The position numbers and the translations under genes are program-made. DNA of 64,000 nucleotides. It comes from Monodelphis domestica (taxonomy: Eukaryota; Chordata; Mammalia; Didelphimorphia; Didelphidae). This document shows positions 11,466 to 22,139 of this stretch, piece by piece; position 1 is the first letter of the stretch; each line of letters begins with the position of its first letter. Under the pieces are notes generated by a model. It saw only the letters and a program-made list of their open reading frames with translations. It was not told where the DNA came from and did no database searches. Location of the stretch: contig NC_077229.1 of NCBI RefSeq assembly GCF_027887165.1, positions 115,026,520 through 115,090,519 of the forward strand, read 5' to 3'.

Positions 11466-11794
11466 AACTAATGGTTAGGATCCAGAAAGATCTTACTTCA
11501 CAAGCTAGAATACTGGAGCAAGTCTAAGTCTAATGAGAAGAAATATTCCACAGCTAAATTTAAAGTCTTTCACTAGGGCTCACAAAACACAAGAAGGGGG
11601 AGAAATGGTAAAAATAGTTTGTCAGAAAACCATTTGGGGTTTTCAGTGGACTACAAGTTCAATAAGGAGCAAAAATATGAGATGGCAATCAAAAAGCCAA
11701 TGGGATGTAAGGTAGACTTAGGAGAGCCATTATATCTAGCATGTTGGAAGTAAGAGTCTTATAGTACTCTGTCCTGGATATATCATATCCATTG

Positions 11795-11885
11795 TTCCAT
11801 GTTCAGTTCTGAATACCACTCCTTGGGAAAGACTCTGAGAAGCTAGAGTACATCCAGAGAAGGAGATCCAGTTCAACGGAATTCA
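11795..11885 (+). mobile_element. CR1/L3-type LINE fragment
   Basis: 'gttcagttctgaataccact' and 'gagaagctagagtacatcca' match the conserved segment upstream of the CR1/L3 3' end, which appears more completely at 55235-55660. Confidence 0.5.
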
Positions 11886-11975
11886 GTAAGTTTTTATTAA
11901 GCTCCTACTACTTGCCCAAGATTATGTTAAGCATCTGGGATGGAAAAACAGGCAAAAGACAATCTCTGGCATCCA
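11886..11975 (-). mobile_element. L2/L3-type LINE 3' end, minus strand
   Basis: 'ttattaagctcctactactt' and 'ttatgttaagcatctgggat' are the reverse complement of the L2/L3 terminal sequence. The copy is interrupted by the SINE that starts at 11976. Confidence 0.6.
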
Positions 11976-12228
11976 AGAGTTTGTTGTTGCTATTAAGTTG
12001 ATTAATCCTTCTCTTTGGGATCCCATATGGGATGTTCTTGAGAGAGATACTGAAGTGGTTTGCTATTTCCTCTCAAGCTCATTTTCAAATGAGGAAACTG
12101 AGGCAAATAAGGTTTTGTGGCTTTCCAAGGTCATGCAGCTAGTAAGTGTCTGAGGTCAGATTTGAACTTAGATTCTCCTAACTTCAGGATCAGCCTTCTA
12201 GTCACTGTGCTATCTAGCTTTTCCCCTT
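11976..12228 (-). mobile_element. CORE-SINE, minus strand
   Basis: Reverse complement of the full SINE: 'gatactgaagtggtttgcta', 'atgaggaaactgaggcaaat', 'cagctagtaagtgtctgag' and 'cactgtgctatctagc'. It sits inside the L2/L3 relic. Confidence 0.8.
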
Positions 12229-12489
12229 AAAGAGCCTAAGGAACCAGAAACAATGTCAGATATGAATCCGGTGATGAATATTTAGTATGAGGCAGGTATT
12301 CGTGAGAGGGCATGAAAAATTCACATATCAAATGAGTATCTTGTGACAGAGGGATTTAGGTTTATTCTGCTCAGATCTGTAGGTCAAAACTAAGAATAAC
12401 ATGCCAAATGGCAGATTTCAGTTTGATTTAAGGAAAAATTTCCTAACAATCAGAATTCCCCCAAAGGGTAATGATGGGCCTCAGTACAT

Positions 12490-12685
12490 GATATGTTTAA
12501 TTAATGAATCATTATGCATTTATGATGTGCCTACTACATGATAAATGTACTGTGCTAAGGACTGAGGATAAAATTCAAAAACCCTCTTCTTATGGAGCTT
12601 ACATTCTGTCAGGTGCGACAACATCTATATATATGAATATACATGTAAAGAATTATCAATCCACAAATATGTGTTACAGACAGAC

Positions 12686-12760
<75 letters not shown>

Positions 12761-12890
12761 CATGCATCATTAATATATATCACCATATTAAAATAGGTTA
12801 AATAAAAAGTAGTTTGGGATGATAAGTAAGGGGGGAATCAGGAAAGGTTTCATGTAGAAGATGGTGCATGAGTTGTTTCTTCAAGAAACA
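12490..12890 (-). mobile_element. L2/L3-type LINE 3' end, minus strand
   Basis: 'gatgtgcctactacatgata', 'actgtgctaaggactgagga', 'atggagcttacattctgtc' and 'aggaaaggtttcatgtagaa' follow the reverse complement of the L2/L3 3' region seen on the plus strand at 54180-54895. A tetranucleotide microsatellite has expanded inside it. Confidence 0.7.
12685..12759. repeat. Compound (GAAA)n(GATA)n microsatellite
   Basis: About six GAAA units run directly into about 13 uninterrupted GATA units. It is inside the L2/L3 relic and probably length-polymorphic. Confidence 0.95.
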
Positions 12891-12911
12891 GGTTTCTTTG
12901 AGATAGAAGAG

Positions 12912-14090
12912 TGCTGTGGGGGGACCATCCCTTCCAGGGATCAGGAATCCCTGATAGAATGATGCTATCCACAGGGAGAAGAGAAGATGAGAGACAGTTT
13001 AAGTTTCACATGGAGCCAGACATCACAGTAACTGCTCTGTTCAGGCTCGGGCTGACTTTATTTTTGTATACTCAATGGTTACACACATTTGGCATACAGT
13101 TTAATTTTCAAAATACATGCTTCATTACAGATAATGGAATAGGTCATATATTAACTTTTACTAAATCATTTGACATTCTATAATTATTCTATATTATTTG
13201 TTTCCATAGATTCTAACAACAAACACAAAGCTTTAAAGAAGATAGATGTGTTCTCGTCATGGGTCATAGCACAGCTAGAGGTCACTTCCCCATTAACCCG
13301 TGAGGTACCAGACATGTGGTTAAGCTAAGAATAATTATTCTTTACACTAACCAATTACATAATCAATCAGACTTCATAGGATACAATCAACACAACATTG
13401 CTGCCTAGTTTGCGGGGTTAAAGGGTACAATCAACATAACCCAGTTTAAGTATTATTCCAATATCAAGCTTTCATTCTCTAATGTTTTACTAAGGTATCC
13501 AAGACATATTACCTAGCCCACAGTTAACAAAAAAATCCAATGGGGTGGAACGTACCAGTCTTTCAATGAAAGGCAATTAATATACAATATAGGTTTGTTG
13601 GGGGTTTATGCCTAATTTAGGGTCCCATCTATGATCCCTTATATAAATGGGTACATAGGAATGCTTAAATCTGGTTTTGTAAATAGAATCTCTTGGCAAT
13701 ATTCTAAGTGGAATTTCTGTGTCAGTAAATATAAGGGTGGAATTTTCTTGGAGCCAAGTGAGAATAGTAATTGTAACAATTTCAATAATGGGTGTGTTAA
13801 TAAGAGAAAGGTCACATGGGGGTGGGGGGGGGGAAGGGGACTGAGTGGATGTTTCCATCCTTCCCGAGGGCCACTTTGCAATCTCCCAGATTCCACCTGC
13901 GACCATGTCAGATAGCATGGATTTGATGGCTGCTGGCAGAAAAGATGTTCAACAATAGAGTTCTTTTAGTCAAATGATGGATGGGTGAATATTGGGTATT
14001 TGGTTTGGGGTCCAGACTTATACTGCCTGACCCCTTCGACTTTCTCTGCTCAGGACCCAGGCTAGCATGTTACTTAAAACTTGGTTTTGA
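12912..14090 (-). mobile_element. ERV/LTR relic, minus strand
   Basis: In minus-strand sense the low-coordinate end looks like an LTR R/U5. AATAAA (plus-strand TTTATT near 13059) is followed about 150 nt later by a C-run and a terminal 'ca' (plus-strand TG at 12912 or 12915). Upstream in sense, 13577-13918 holds a 113-codon frame with no domain that I recognise. The upstream boundary and target-site duplication were not found. The extent is approximate and the ERV class is unknown. Confidence 0.4.
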
Positions 14091-14689
14091 CATATCCAAG
14101 TTCTTCCAAAAGGGAGAAGAAGGTACTCAAAGTACAATATAAATCAGGAATGGAGTTGCTATTTATTTTATACACTCAAAAGAAATGTTATAAACAGTCA
14201 CAAGTGAACACTCAAAACTTAATCAGTAATTTATAACTATTATTGTACTTGATAGGAAGTGGAAATTTAAACAGAACATGAAGCAATTTGTGAGACTATT
14301 GAATAGACACTTTATAATTCACCTCAGCTTCTGTACTGTCTAAACATTTTCCTCCAAGTCTATATCTTCTAGCACACCAGGCCAGGATTTAAGCTTGCCT
14401 TTTTGTGATGGTTGTCTTCTCTGATGCAGAAACTTTCCCTGCCACCTTTATTCTAGCTGGATGCATTCATTTTGAAACTGATTTTAGATTACCTACCATC
14501 AGACAAGAAAACACTAAGTAGTATAGGCAGCAAGTAGTCCTTTTTATTGAATTCCAGTTTTACCTGTCATGTGGTTCATATCTATTGTGCTGCTGTGATA
14601 GGAAATAGGTGCCCTTTTTTCTCCAACACCTTATGGGAAAGGCTGACATTGTATTGTCATGATCTGCAACATAATCATACAATATGCTA
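14091..14689. other. Unassigned sequence
   Basis: No repeat, exon or RNA recognised. Confidence 0.4.
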
Positions 14690-15000
14690 TCATATGAGAG
14701 GGAAAAACACTAATAACAGATAATGAGTAATCAGGAAAAATTTCTAGGAGGTGGCACCTTAGTTGACCCTTGGAAGAAGCTAATAGTCCTTAGAGGTAGA
14801 AGATTCAAAACAAAACAAAGCAAAAAAAAAATGCATACCAAACATGAGGGGTTGAAATCTATGAAAAAGAAATAGAGAATTTAGGAAACGATTAAAAGGT
14901 TGGATGAAGGATTTCAGATAAATTTGGAAGACTAAGAAAGTGCCAGATCATGAAGAACTTTAAATGCCAATGTGAAGAATTTGTATTTTATTAAAGGGGA
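14690..15000 (-). mobile_element. L2/L3-type LINE, minus strand, internal 3' part
   Basis: 'aaaaatttctaggaggtggc', 'ttggaagaagctaatag', 'tcatgaagaactttaaatgc' and 'gaatttgtattttatt' are the reverse complement of the segment at 54390-54700 that reads 'ctccctattgcctcc ... attctctgtttag ... caaagtcctttataac'. Confidence 0.6.
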
Positions 15001-15174
15001 AATAGCCACTATAGATATATTCTTATTTAATTTGTTCAGTTCCCACATCTAACAAATGAGAATAACAACCACAGAGAAGTAGTTGCTTGGTAAAGTAATC
15101 ATTTCACTATTATGCTTGGAATAATAGAGGTGCAAGTGACTTTAGATATTATCCTGCCCAGTATCTCATTTTTA

Positions 15175-15440
15175 GTTGTTTATTGTTCAATCATTTCAGT
15201 TATGTCCAATTCTTCATGACCCCATTTGGAGTTGTTGTTTTTTGACAGAGATACTGAAATAGTTTGTTGTTTCCTTCTCCTGATTATTTGACAGATGAAG
15301 AACTGAGACAAATAAAGTTAAGTGACATACCCAGGGTCACACTGCTAGTAAGTGTCTGAGGTTGATATGAACTAAGAAAGATAAATCTTCCAGACTAAAC
15401 CCAGTACTTTATCCATTGTTCCACATAGCTGCCCCCAACC
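15175..15440 (-). mobile_element. CORE-SINE, minus strand
   Basis: Reverse complement of the marsupial SINE: 'cttcatgaccccatttggag', 'gagatactgaaatagtttg', 'gtcacactgctagtaagtgt' and 'ttccacatagctgccccc'. Near full length. Confidence 0.8.
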
Positions 15441-15549
15441 CATCATTTTACAGATGGAGAAACAGAACAGACATGTCTATGGTCATAGAGCTGATTTAAG
15501 AGCCATGACATGAATTCTCCTAATTTTCATTATCTTTTTTTAATACTTC

Positions 15550-15660
15550 TCACTGATTCATTTAATATACATTTATTAAGCACCTATCATTTCCAGATAG
15601 ATATTCCAGATAGATTAAAAATGAAACTCTCTACTATTGGCTTACATTGTAATAGTAAAA
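15550..15660 (-). mobile_element. L2/L3-type LINE 3' end, minus strand
   Basis: 'atacatttattaagcaccta' is the reverse complement of the L2/L3 terminus, followed by a degenerate 'ggcttacattgtaatag'. Confidence 0.55.
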
Positions 15661-15685
15661 TAGGATAAAATATAAAATATATAAA

Positions 15686-15885
15686 ACATAGGGGGAAATT
15701 AGGTGGTTTAGTGGATTGAGAGTCAGGCCTAAAGACAAGAGATCCTAGGTTCAAAAATAACCTTAGACATGTACTATATTTATGATCCTGGACAACACAC
15801 ATAACGCCCATTGCCTAGCCCTTTACACTCATCTGCCTTGAAGCCAATACAAGTATTGATTCTAAGATGGAAGGTAAGAGTTTTA
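15686..15885 (+). mobile_element. CORE-SINE with hairpin 3' end
   Basis: Starts 'ggggaaattaggtggttta' and ends with 'gaagccaatacaagtattga' and 'tctaagatggaaggtaagag', the same hairpin-like 3' end as at 4286-4462. Its tail passes directly into a dinucleotide microsatellite. Confidence 0.7.
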
Positions 15886-16000
15886 TACACACACACACAC
15901 ACACACACATATATGATAATACAATATATATTTATTATATATGATATAATATAATACATACTTATATAATACATTACAATATGATATGTTTATATAATAC
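15886..16000. repeat. (AC)n then AT-rich microsatellite
   Basis: Twelve AC units (15886-15909) followed by degenerate TA/TATAAT sequence, starting exactly at the SINE 3' end. Confidence 0.9.
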
Positions 16001-16669
16001 AATAATTTGGTAGGGGTTACAGGGGTCACATAGGGTTAAAGGAAGTTACAAATCGGGTGAATAAGGGGCACCTTCTTGTGCCAAAGTATATATAGGAGAG
16101 GGTGAAATGTTGTACATTGGAAACAAGATGTATGAATGAAATACAACAGCTTTTCTAATAAAACTACAATAATATCTAATACCATGATTGTTAATAAAAA
16201 CAAATACAATAATATCTAATTTCTAAATCAAATACAAATAAAACTCAAAAGCTCAAGAGTAGATTCTTGCCTCAGGTAAGGGTTAAAGCCAGAGTGGTAC
16301 TTCTCAAGAGCCCTCCCAAACCTTGAGCTCAGGAGTGCCACATCACTGTCCCTGGACAGAAGGAACCCAGCGGTTCCATTCTCCCCCAAAAGGAGTCCCT
16401 TGCTGTAGATTTATTTCATGGGTCACTGCTCTTGGGTACAGTGGCAAGAAGAAATCCTAGAACTGAAGAGTCTGTGGCTAGGCATAGTTGGAGACAGGGG
16501 GACGGGGAGACTTCCATAGCAAGCCCTGCCCTGCTCCCATCTAGCCCAAAATACTCTACACTGGAACTTTTTTAGAAACAGTGGTCAGGGAGCAAAAAAG
16601 GGAACAGGCTCCATAGGGGCCACCTGTTCTCTCTCATGCTCCAGGGGTGTTTTCCCCTCTGAGACCCTT
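16001..16669. other. Unassigned; GC rises towards the next block
   Basis: A 15-bp direct repeat 'acaataatatctaat' occurs at 16166-16180 and 16206-16220. From about 16300 the sequence becomes more GC-rich and repeat-poor, leading into the candidate promoter. No exon is recognised. Confidence 0.4.
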
Positions 16670-17630
16670 CACTCGTTTAGGACAGATGCGGGCTGTGGGA
16701 GGACTTCTGGCTTGTATTTACAGCCTGGAACAAAGAATAAAGTTTCCTTTGCCCTCCTGACCTCCCCACTCCTCAAATCCTTCATTTCTTCTCGTCCTTC
16801 TCCCGTCTCCTTTCCCCTCCCCCCGCGGTGAGTTATTTCAGAATGGACAGTAAAAGGGACCGAAATACCCCGCAAAGTTGGTCTATAATTGGACAGAAGG
16901 CTGTCAGCTCTCCTCTTTTCTTCTCTCCTCAACTCTGCTTCATTACTCACTGAAACTTAATCCCTGTAGCCTCCCTCTCTCTTTCTCTCCAACCCCCTGC
17001 CCACCTCCCTCAAGAGTGCCCTGCACCCTCCTGAAGCCCCCAACCCCTGCCCTCGCCTTTCATCTCCTTAGGCCCTCCCTCCTTTTTTCCTTCCTCCCGC
17101 CCTCCCTCCTCCTCTCAGCTCCCTATTCTCTCCCCCATCCTTCCCCTTCCCCATCCTGTCTTCCCTCCTTTGAGGCTCCTTCCCGCCTCCCCCTTTCCCA
17201 TCCCCACTCTCTGATTTGCTCCCCGGTAGACCTTTCCCTAGAGTCCTTCCTCAAACCCCTCCTCCTCCTCCCCTTCCTCCTTTTAAACCCGCCCATCCCT
17301 CCCTCTCTTGGCTCTTTCCCCTCCCTTCTCCCCACCACTTTCCCCACACTTTGAGTCCCGTTCCTCCAGTTCGCCCCCTCTGTAAGTCTTACTTAAGGCT
17401 GCATTGTCCCGGGGCGAGCAGGGTTTCCCCCGCTGATTATAGTGACTTCTCCCTTTCTCTCTCTCTTCCTCCCTCTTACTTTTTTTTTCCTTTCAACCCC
17501 CCTCCCAACTTTGAAACTCCATCCATCCACGCCCCCTTTTGTTGTTTTGTCTTTGTAAAGATTCCAGCTTACTCTCTGGACACCTGGGCTGGGGGCTTCC
17601 AGGTGCTGCTGGGTTTGCTCCTGGGTTTCC

Positions 17631-17643
17631 AGAGCAGGTGAGC
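17631..17643 (+). other. Candidate splice donor 1
   Basis: AGCAG|GTGAGC fits the vertebrate 5' splice site consensus, with the intron starting at 17638. It follows a GC-rich, stop-containing stretch that could be a 5' UTR exon. Confidence 0.35.
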
Positions 17644-17714
17644 CCCAAGGCGGGAGGTGGGGATTCTCTGGGGCTCTTAGAGCCCCTGCCTCACTCCCTG
17701 TGGTCCCGAGAAGG

Positions 17715-17755
17715 ATGCTGGGCAGCTGTCTGCGCCTGTCCCCCGCCAGGTAAGA
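17715..17755 (+). other. Candidate short coding exon with splice donor 2
   Basis: An ATG at 17715 with A at -3 opens a frame of 11 codons plus 2 nt (MLGSCLRLSPA), running to a consensus donor CCAG|GTAAGA (intron from 17750). A downstream exon in the matching phase is not visible in this window, so this may be an upstream ORF, a true first coding exon, or chance. Confidence 0.25.
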
Positions 17756-17900
17756 GGGCTGCTTCCAAGTCTGTCAAGCTGCTGAAAGTCACATCAGCTC
17801 ATTTGTTGGGGGACTTTATCTCCTAGGCAGACCGTGGTGCGGATGCTTTGGGGAGTTTTAGTGTAGTTTTTCCGGGGGGGCGGAGTGGGAGTCTAGGGGT

Positions 17901-18224
17901 AGGAACAGGGGATTTGATTAGCAGTCCAAACATACTCTACTTAGCTATCTCAAAAGAATAGGGGCCCGAGATATCACAAAGTTACCTGTCCCCGGACTAG
18001 AGATGAAGCTAGTCACAACCAGTAAAAAATGTGATTCTGTGATTTGTATTTGACTTTCCTGTAAAATGTTGGTTATAGTGATTTGATGCGTTGTAAAATG
18101 AGAGGATGGCTGTAAAATGCTTGGTAATTGTCCGGGGCTTCAAATGCCAGCTGTTTTCTTCTCTTTCTTCCTCATCCTTAATTACTCCCATACTTCAAAA
18201 GGTCTGGGACTGTTACATTTTTAT
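17901..18224. other. Unassigned sequence after the CpG-rich block
   Basis: GC content falls back and nothing is recognised. It would be intron 1 if the candidate first exon is real. Confidence 0.35.
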
Positions 18225-18400
18225 TTACAGCCTCTTGGCTTGGTGCATAGAGAAATTATCTGAGTGAGGAGGACCTGAGTTTAGTTGTGGCTTTTGACAC
18301 AAAATCTCCCACTTGGGGCAAATCTCTTAATCTTTCAATTCCCCAGGCAGCTCTAAGACAGAAGTTGAAAAATAGGTGTTGTTCTGCATGGGTAGGTGAG
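18225..18400 (+). mobile_element. MIR-type SINE
   Basis: 'ggcttggtgcatagagaaat', 'gaggacctgagtttagttg' and 'ttggggcaaatctcttaatc' occur in MIR sense order. Diverged. Confidence 0.55.
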
Positions 18401-19044
18401 TTTCTACTCTAGGAGGTCCCTATCCACCTGAAATCATAGGACCAAGCTCTCCTCCTATACTCCAAGCCACAAAAAAATTCCCACTCCTTTGCATATATAA
18501 ATCTTTATAAATGCTGGTTTATTGACCTGTGATTTTCCTCTTTGTGTATATTCCCTTCCATCAAGCAAGTTACAACAGAGCTTCCCTATTTTATGCAATC
18601 ATAGCTAAAAAAATGGCATGCCCTATTGACCTCCCTTTGATAAGACTCACATAGCTAGACTGGTCCTCTTTGGGCAGATGCAGTCCACCACTGGGAATAT
18701 GCCAAAAAGTTTTCTGCCTTCAGAGGACTTCAAGAAATTTGTACTCTGTTAGTTTGGCATAAGAGAGTCCAGAATCAAAGAAAGGCTTACCACTAGGACT
18801 TTAGTATTAGGATGGTTCTTGCTAATATTAATGCACCTGTTGGATTCTAGCTGCTTTCTGAGTCTCTATAGTCTGAGATGGAAACTGGCAGTTACTTGGA
18901 AAATGAGCTATCTCTGGAGCTTGGACAGCAGCTTTTCAAATGTCAGTGCATATTTTGGGGGTTGCCACTTTTAAAGTTGATGTCTGAGATCACCGAAGTT
19001 CTTTGGAACAGTATCTGAGTATTTTTTTCTCTCTCTTCAATAAC
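18401..19044. other. Unassigned sequence
   Basis: No repeat, exon or RNA recognised. Confidence 0.4.
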
Positions 19045-19280
19045 AATATAGCCACTTATATTTATATATCACTTTTCTATTTATAAAGCACTTTTCTATA
19101 CCTAAGTACATTCGATTATCACAACAAGGGAAACTGTTATCATTAGTATTTCATAGTTTTAGAAACAGAGATTTAGAGAGTTTTGTGACTTACCCAGTCC
19201 CATAAGCCATAAGTGTTAGAGGCTGGAATGGAACTTTTCTGATATCAAGTTCAGAGATCTTTCCACTATGGTTACTAGAT
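19045..19280 (-). mobile_element. MIR-type SINE, minus strand
   Basis: 'tttataaagcacttttctat', 'atcacaacaagggaaactg', 'gttttgtgacttacccagtc' and 'agatctttccactatgg' follow the MIR reverse-complement order. A (TA)n run of about 11 units follows at 19291-19312. Confidence 0.7.
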
Positions 19281-19447
19281 GTTACTTTATATATATATAT
19301 ATATATATATACTAGTTACATTATAATTTTTTTTTCAGATTAGGATTTACTGGTAGGTTATTTCATCAATTTGGATTTGTATTCTTGGTCTAAATCTTTG
19401 GGTCTAAACCCTTGATTGATTTAGAAAGGCTCAAGACACTTGGACAT

Positions 19448-19650
19448 AATAGAATCCTAGAATTTCAGAGCTGAAAGGGAACACTAGAAAGCATCTTATA
19501 CAATCCCATCATTTTATAGACAGGGAAACTGAGGTCCTATTTGTTTAAAAGATTTGAGTAGAAGCTCATGTGAGTCTAGAGACAGAGTCAGGATTGGAAC
19601 CAGGTTTTCTAGTAACCATTCTAAGGCCCTTTCCACTATGCCACACTATC
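19448..19650 (-). mobile_element. MIR3-like SINE
   Basis: 'gaatcctagaatttcagagc', 'tgaaagggaacactagaaag', 'attttatagacagggaaact', 'ggattggaaccaggtt' and 'ctttccactatgccacact' make a near-complete copy. Strand is given by the MIR convention. Confidence 0.7.
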
Positions 19651-20074
19651 TTTACATTTAGAGAAGATAAATATTTTTTCTTTATCTGCCTTACTGCAAG
19701 GTCTGTTGAGATGCAAAACTCAACTCACATTTTTCCCAGCTGTGAAACACTAAAGGCTTTCTTCCTCCTGTAGCAGATAGTTTAGGGATAATACACTCAA
19801 CTGGCTTAACAGGCAGTCCTTTGGAATGAAGTTATTTTGTTTATCAGCATGACTTCTATCTTCATTTTGGAGTTTCATTCCCCTATCAATATCTCCTAGA
19901 ACAATGTCCCCTACACCTTGCTCTTCGAGTAGGCCCTTCATTCTGTCATCACATCTCCCTGATGTAAAGTTTTATTTCAAATACCAGGAACCAAAAAGTT
20001 TCTGACACAGAGAATTCTGGAAAGTTCGAATATTTGCTAGACTGTTACTTGTAACATTACCTTATTTCAAACCA

Positions 20075-20420
20075 TGTAGAATGAATGTAGAGAACCTTAG
20101 GACATAAAACAGAGTGTTAGAACTGAAAGATAGCTGAGAAGACTATCAGTGTTAAAAGGTATCTAAACTGTAGAATGTTAGAACATAGATAATTTAGAAC
20201 CAGATAAGGATTCTTATCTTATGGGATAAAATTCTTGAACATAACCTATTGGAGTTGGAAGGAACTGTACAATTTATAATGTTGGAACACAGACTAATCA
20301 GAGGGCACAAATATCTTTGAGATCTTCTAATCTAGTACTTTTATTTTAAAGATTATGGAACTGAAGCTTAACATGTCAAAATAACTTGCTAGAGCTAGGA
20401 CCAGATTCCAGCCTCTTGAC
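20075..20420. repeat. SINE-module array 1 ending in a MIR3-like tail
   Basis: Several degenerate head-to-tail copies of a roughly 50-60-bp module ('agaatgttagaac ... ttggaaggaac') lead into a MIR3-like body ('gatcttctaatctagtac ... attatggaactgaag'). The module matches the first segment of MIR3-like SINEs and is multiplied here. Confidence 0.5.
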
Positions 20421-20989
20421 TTTTTGCCCCTGATACTTCCTCTGGGGCACTTTGCACTCCTTATGAGTGACTAAATCTGGCAATCCATTCTAGCTTTTGT
20501 TTCTGGGTGGTGTCTACTCTTATATCTGTGGCATCTTTGAGGACGTGGCCAAACCCAAGAATAGGAGCATTGGCCCAAATATTGGAATTTTACCAGTTTA
20601 GATTCTTGATCTGCCTCATGGTGGCAGGCTTTTCAAATGGTTTCAGGCTGCCAGCTTTTGATGCTCAAGATTAGAACAGTTCAAAGTGATTCCTTTCCCA
20701 GAAGTCAAACTCTCCTTAATATAGGCTCCCCTCTCACACACCCTCCTCAAATGCTTTCCAATTGTCTCTTCTTGAAATAAATGTTGAATTTTCTATTGAT
20801 CATGAGTTATTGTCTTTGTTTCTTTCCCTATCCTTAAGACATTTTTATTACCCTGATTTCTTTAGTTTTTTTTTTTTAATTTTTATTACCTTTTTGGTTG
20901 TTCTAGTTTTGGGGGAAATTAAGAAAAGATCCAATTTAACTTAAGCAAATGGCTAGTAGGTGACCTGTTACTGGTGTCTGTTGATTCAG
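20421..20989. other. Unassigned sequence
   Basis: A T-rich block lies near 20860-20900. No repeat or exon recognised. Confidence 0.4.
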
Positions 20990-21560
20990 GTGGAGATTGA
21001 CTTTTGATAGATAAGGGGCATCAACCCTGTTGAATTTGAATGTATGCTAGGAATAGTAATTTGATTACTAAATATTTGACTGTTATTATTGATTAACAGA
21101 ATGGTACATAACAAGTTAGAGCTGGGAGGATCTAAATATAGACTTTTAGAACGTACTTTATGAATTATTAGAATGGAAAAGACTTTAAAATAAAGAATTT
21201 TATGATGTAGGATATAGAAACCTAATAGTCTTAGAATTTAAAGTAGAATATGGAATGTGAGAGCTAGAAGAACTCTCGGATATAGCAAGTTAGGATGTAG
21301 CATATAAAATGATAAAGAAGGAAAGACACTTGAATTTATAATGTTGCAGTTAAGAGAATAATATATTAGCGTGGAAAGGACCTTAGAATAAAAATGTTAG
21401 AGTTAGAAGAATCTTAGAGTTTAGAATGTTAGGATACAGAATATAGTGTTAGAGTTGGAAGAATCTTACAATTTATAATTTTAGGATGTAAAATATAGAA
21501 TGTTAAATTTGGAAGGGAGCTTAGTGAACATCTTCAGATTTCTCATTTTACTGAAAAGAG
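20990..21560. repeat. SINE-module array 2
   Basis: At least seven degenerate units of about 50-60 bp, each carrying 'agaatgttag', 'ttagagttggaagaatctta' or variants and 'aggat(a/g)taga', end in 'gaacatcttcagatttctc', as in the body of MIR3-like SINEs. The 40895-41060 stretch has a shorter version. The repetition is internal, not explained by one SINE copy. Confidence 0.55.
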
Positions 21561-21894
21561 AATATCAGTAAGTGGTGGGTGCTCTGATTTCTCTCCAATA
21601 CACTCTCAATTGGACCACACTGGTCCCAAGGACCTTAAGGGGTGACCAAAGCAAATGAAAGAGGTGGTTTTTACCCAAGGGACTCAGGCAGTGAGAGGCA
21701 GAGTAGTGTGGTAGAAAATACACTGGACTTAGAACAGAATACTTGAGGAAACAAGGAGCTTGGGTAAAAGTTTATATTATTTAAGCTGTTTTTCTGGTCT
21801 TTGTCTATAAAATGAGAAAATACAAATCAATTTCAAACTAAATTCTCTAAGATATATTAGAAATTATATCATCTTACTCTTTTTCTTTATGTTG
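21561..21894. other. Unassigned sequence
   Basis: Possibly includes a diverged SINE start near 21690-21760. Not certain. Confidence 0.35.
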
Positions 21895-22105
21895 GTAAGA
21901 ACATTAGTCTCAGGCTAGGTTCAAGTCTTAGCCTTCTGCTTTTTAACATTGTGTCCTTGAGCAGGTCACATTATTTTTCCAAAATGTAATTTCTTCCTCT
22001 GGAAAATGAGATAAATAATGCCCCTCCATCCTATCTCAGAATGTTCATGTGAAGATCAAATATGGTAATGGATATTAAATCACTTGTAAATTATAAAAGC
22101 ACATA
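21895..22105 (+). mobile_element. MIR-type SINE
   Basis: 'aggctaggttcaagtcttag', 'tgtgtccttgagcaggtcac', 'ctctggaaaatgagataaat' and 'tgtgaagatcaaatatggta' occur in MIR sense order, nearly complete. Confidence 0.75.
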
Positions 22106-22139
22106 CAGATTGAAGGGATTATTTTCTTTTGTTATTGTT

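Larger units (their letters stand above)
16670..17900 (+). promoter_or_regulatory. Candidate CpG-island promoter and 5' exon region
   Basis: This 1.2-kb block is free of recognisable transposons. It is strongly C/T-rich on the plus strand, with many more CpGs than the AT-rich flanks (for example 'ccccgcgg' near 16822, 'cccggggcgag' near 17410). An inverted CCAAT box (ATTGG, 16888-16892) and GC-box-like sites (CCCGCCC 17288-17294, GGGGCGGAG 17877-17885) are present. Two consensus splice donors on the plus strand, at 17638 and 17750, suggest rightward transcription. Known vertebrate TATA-less promoters look like this, but the gene is not identified and no long coding frame is present. The Pro/Leu/Ser-rich frames across the C/T tract are compositional. 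Confidence 0.45.

Noticed and set aside
16878..17826. Pro/Leu/Ser-rich frames of 95-158 codons and the antisense Arg/Gly/Glu-rich frame
   Set aside because: They follow from the C/T-rich composition. No domain, no codon structure, and they overlap in several frames.
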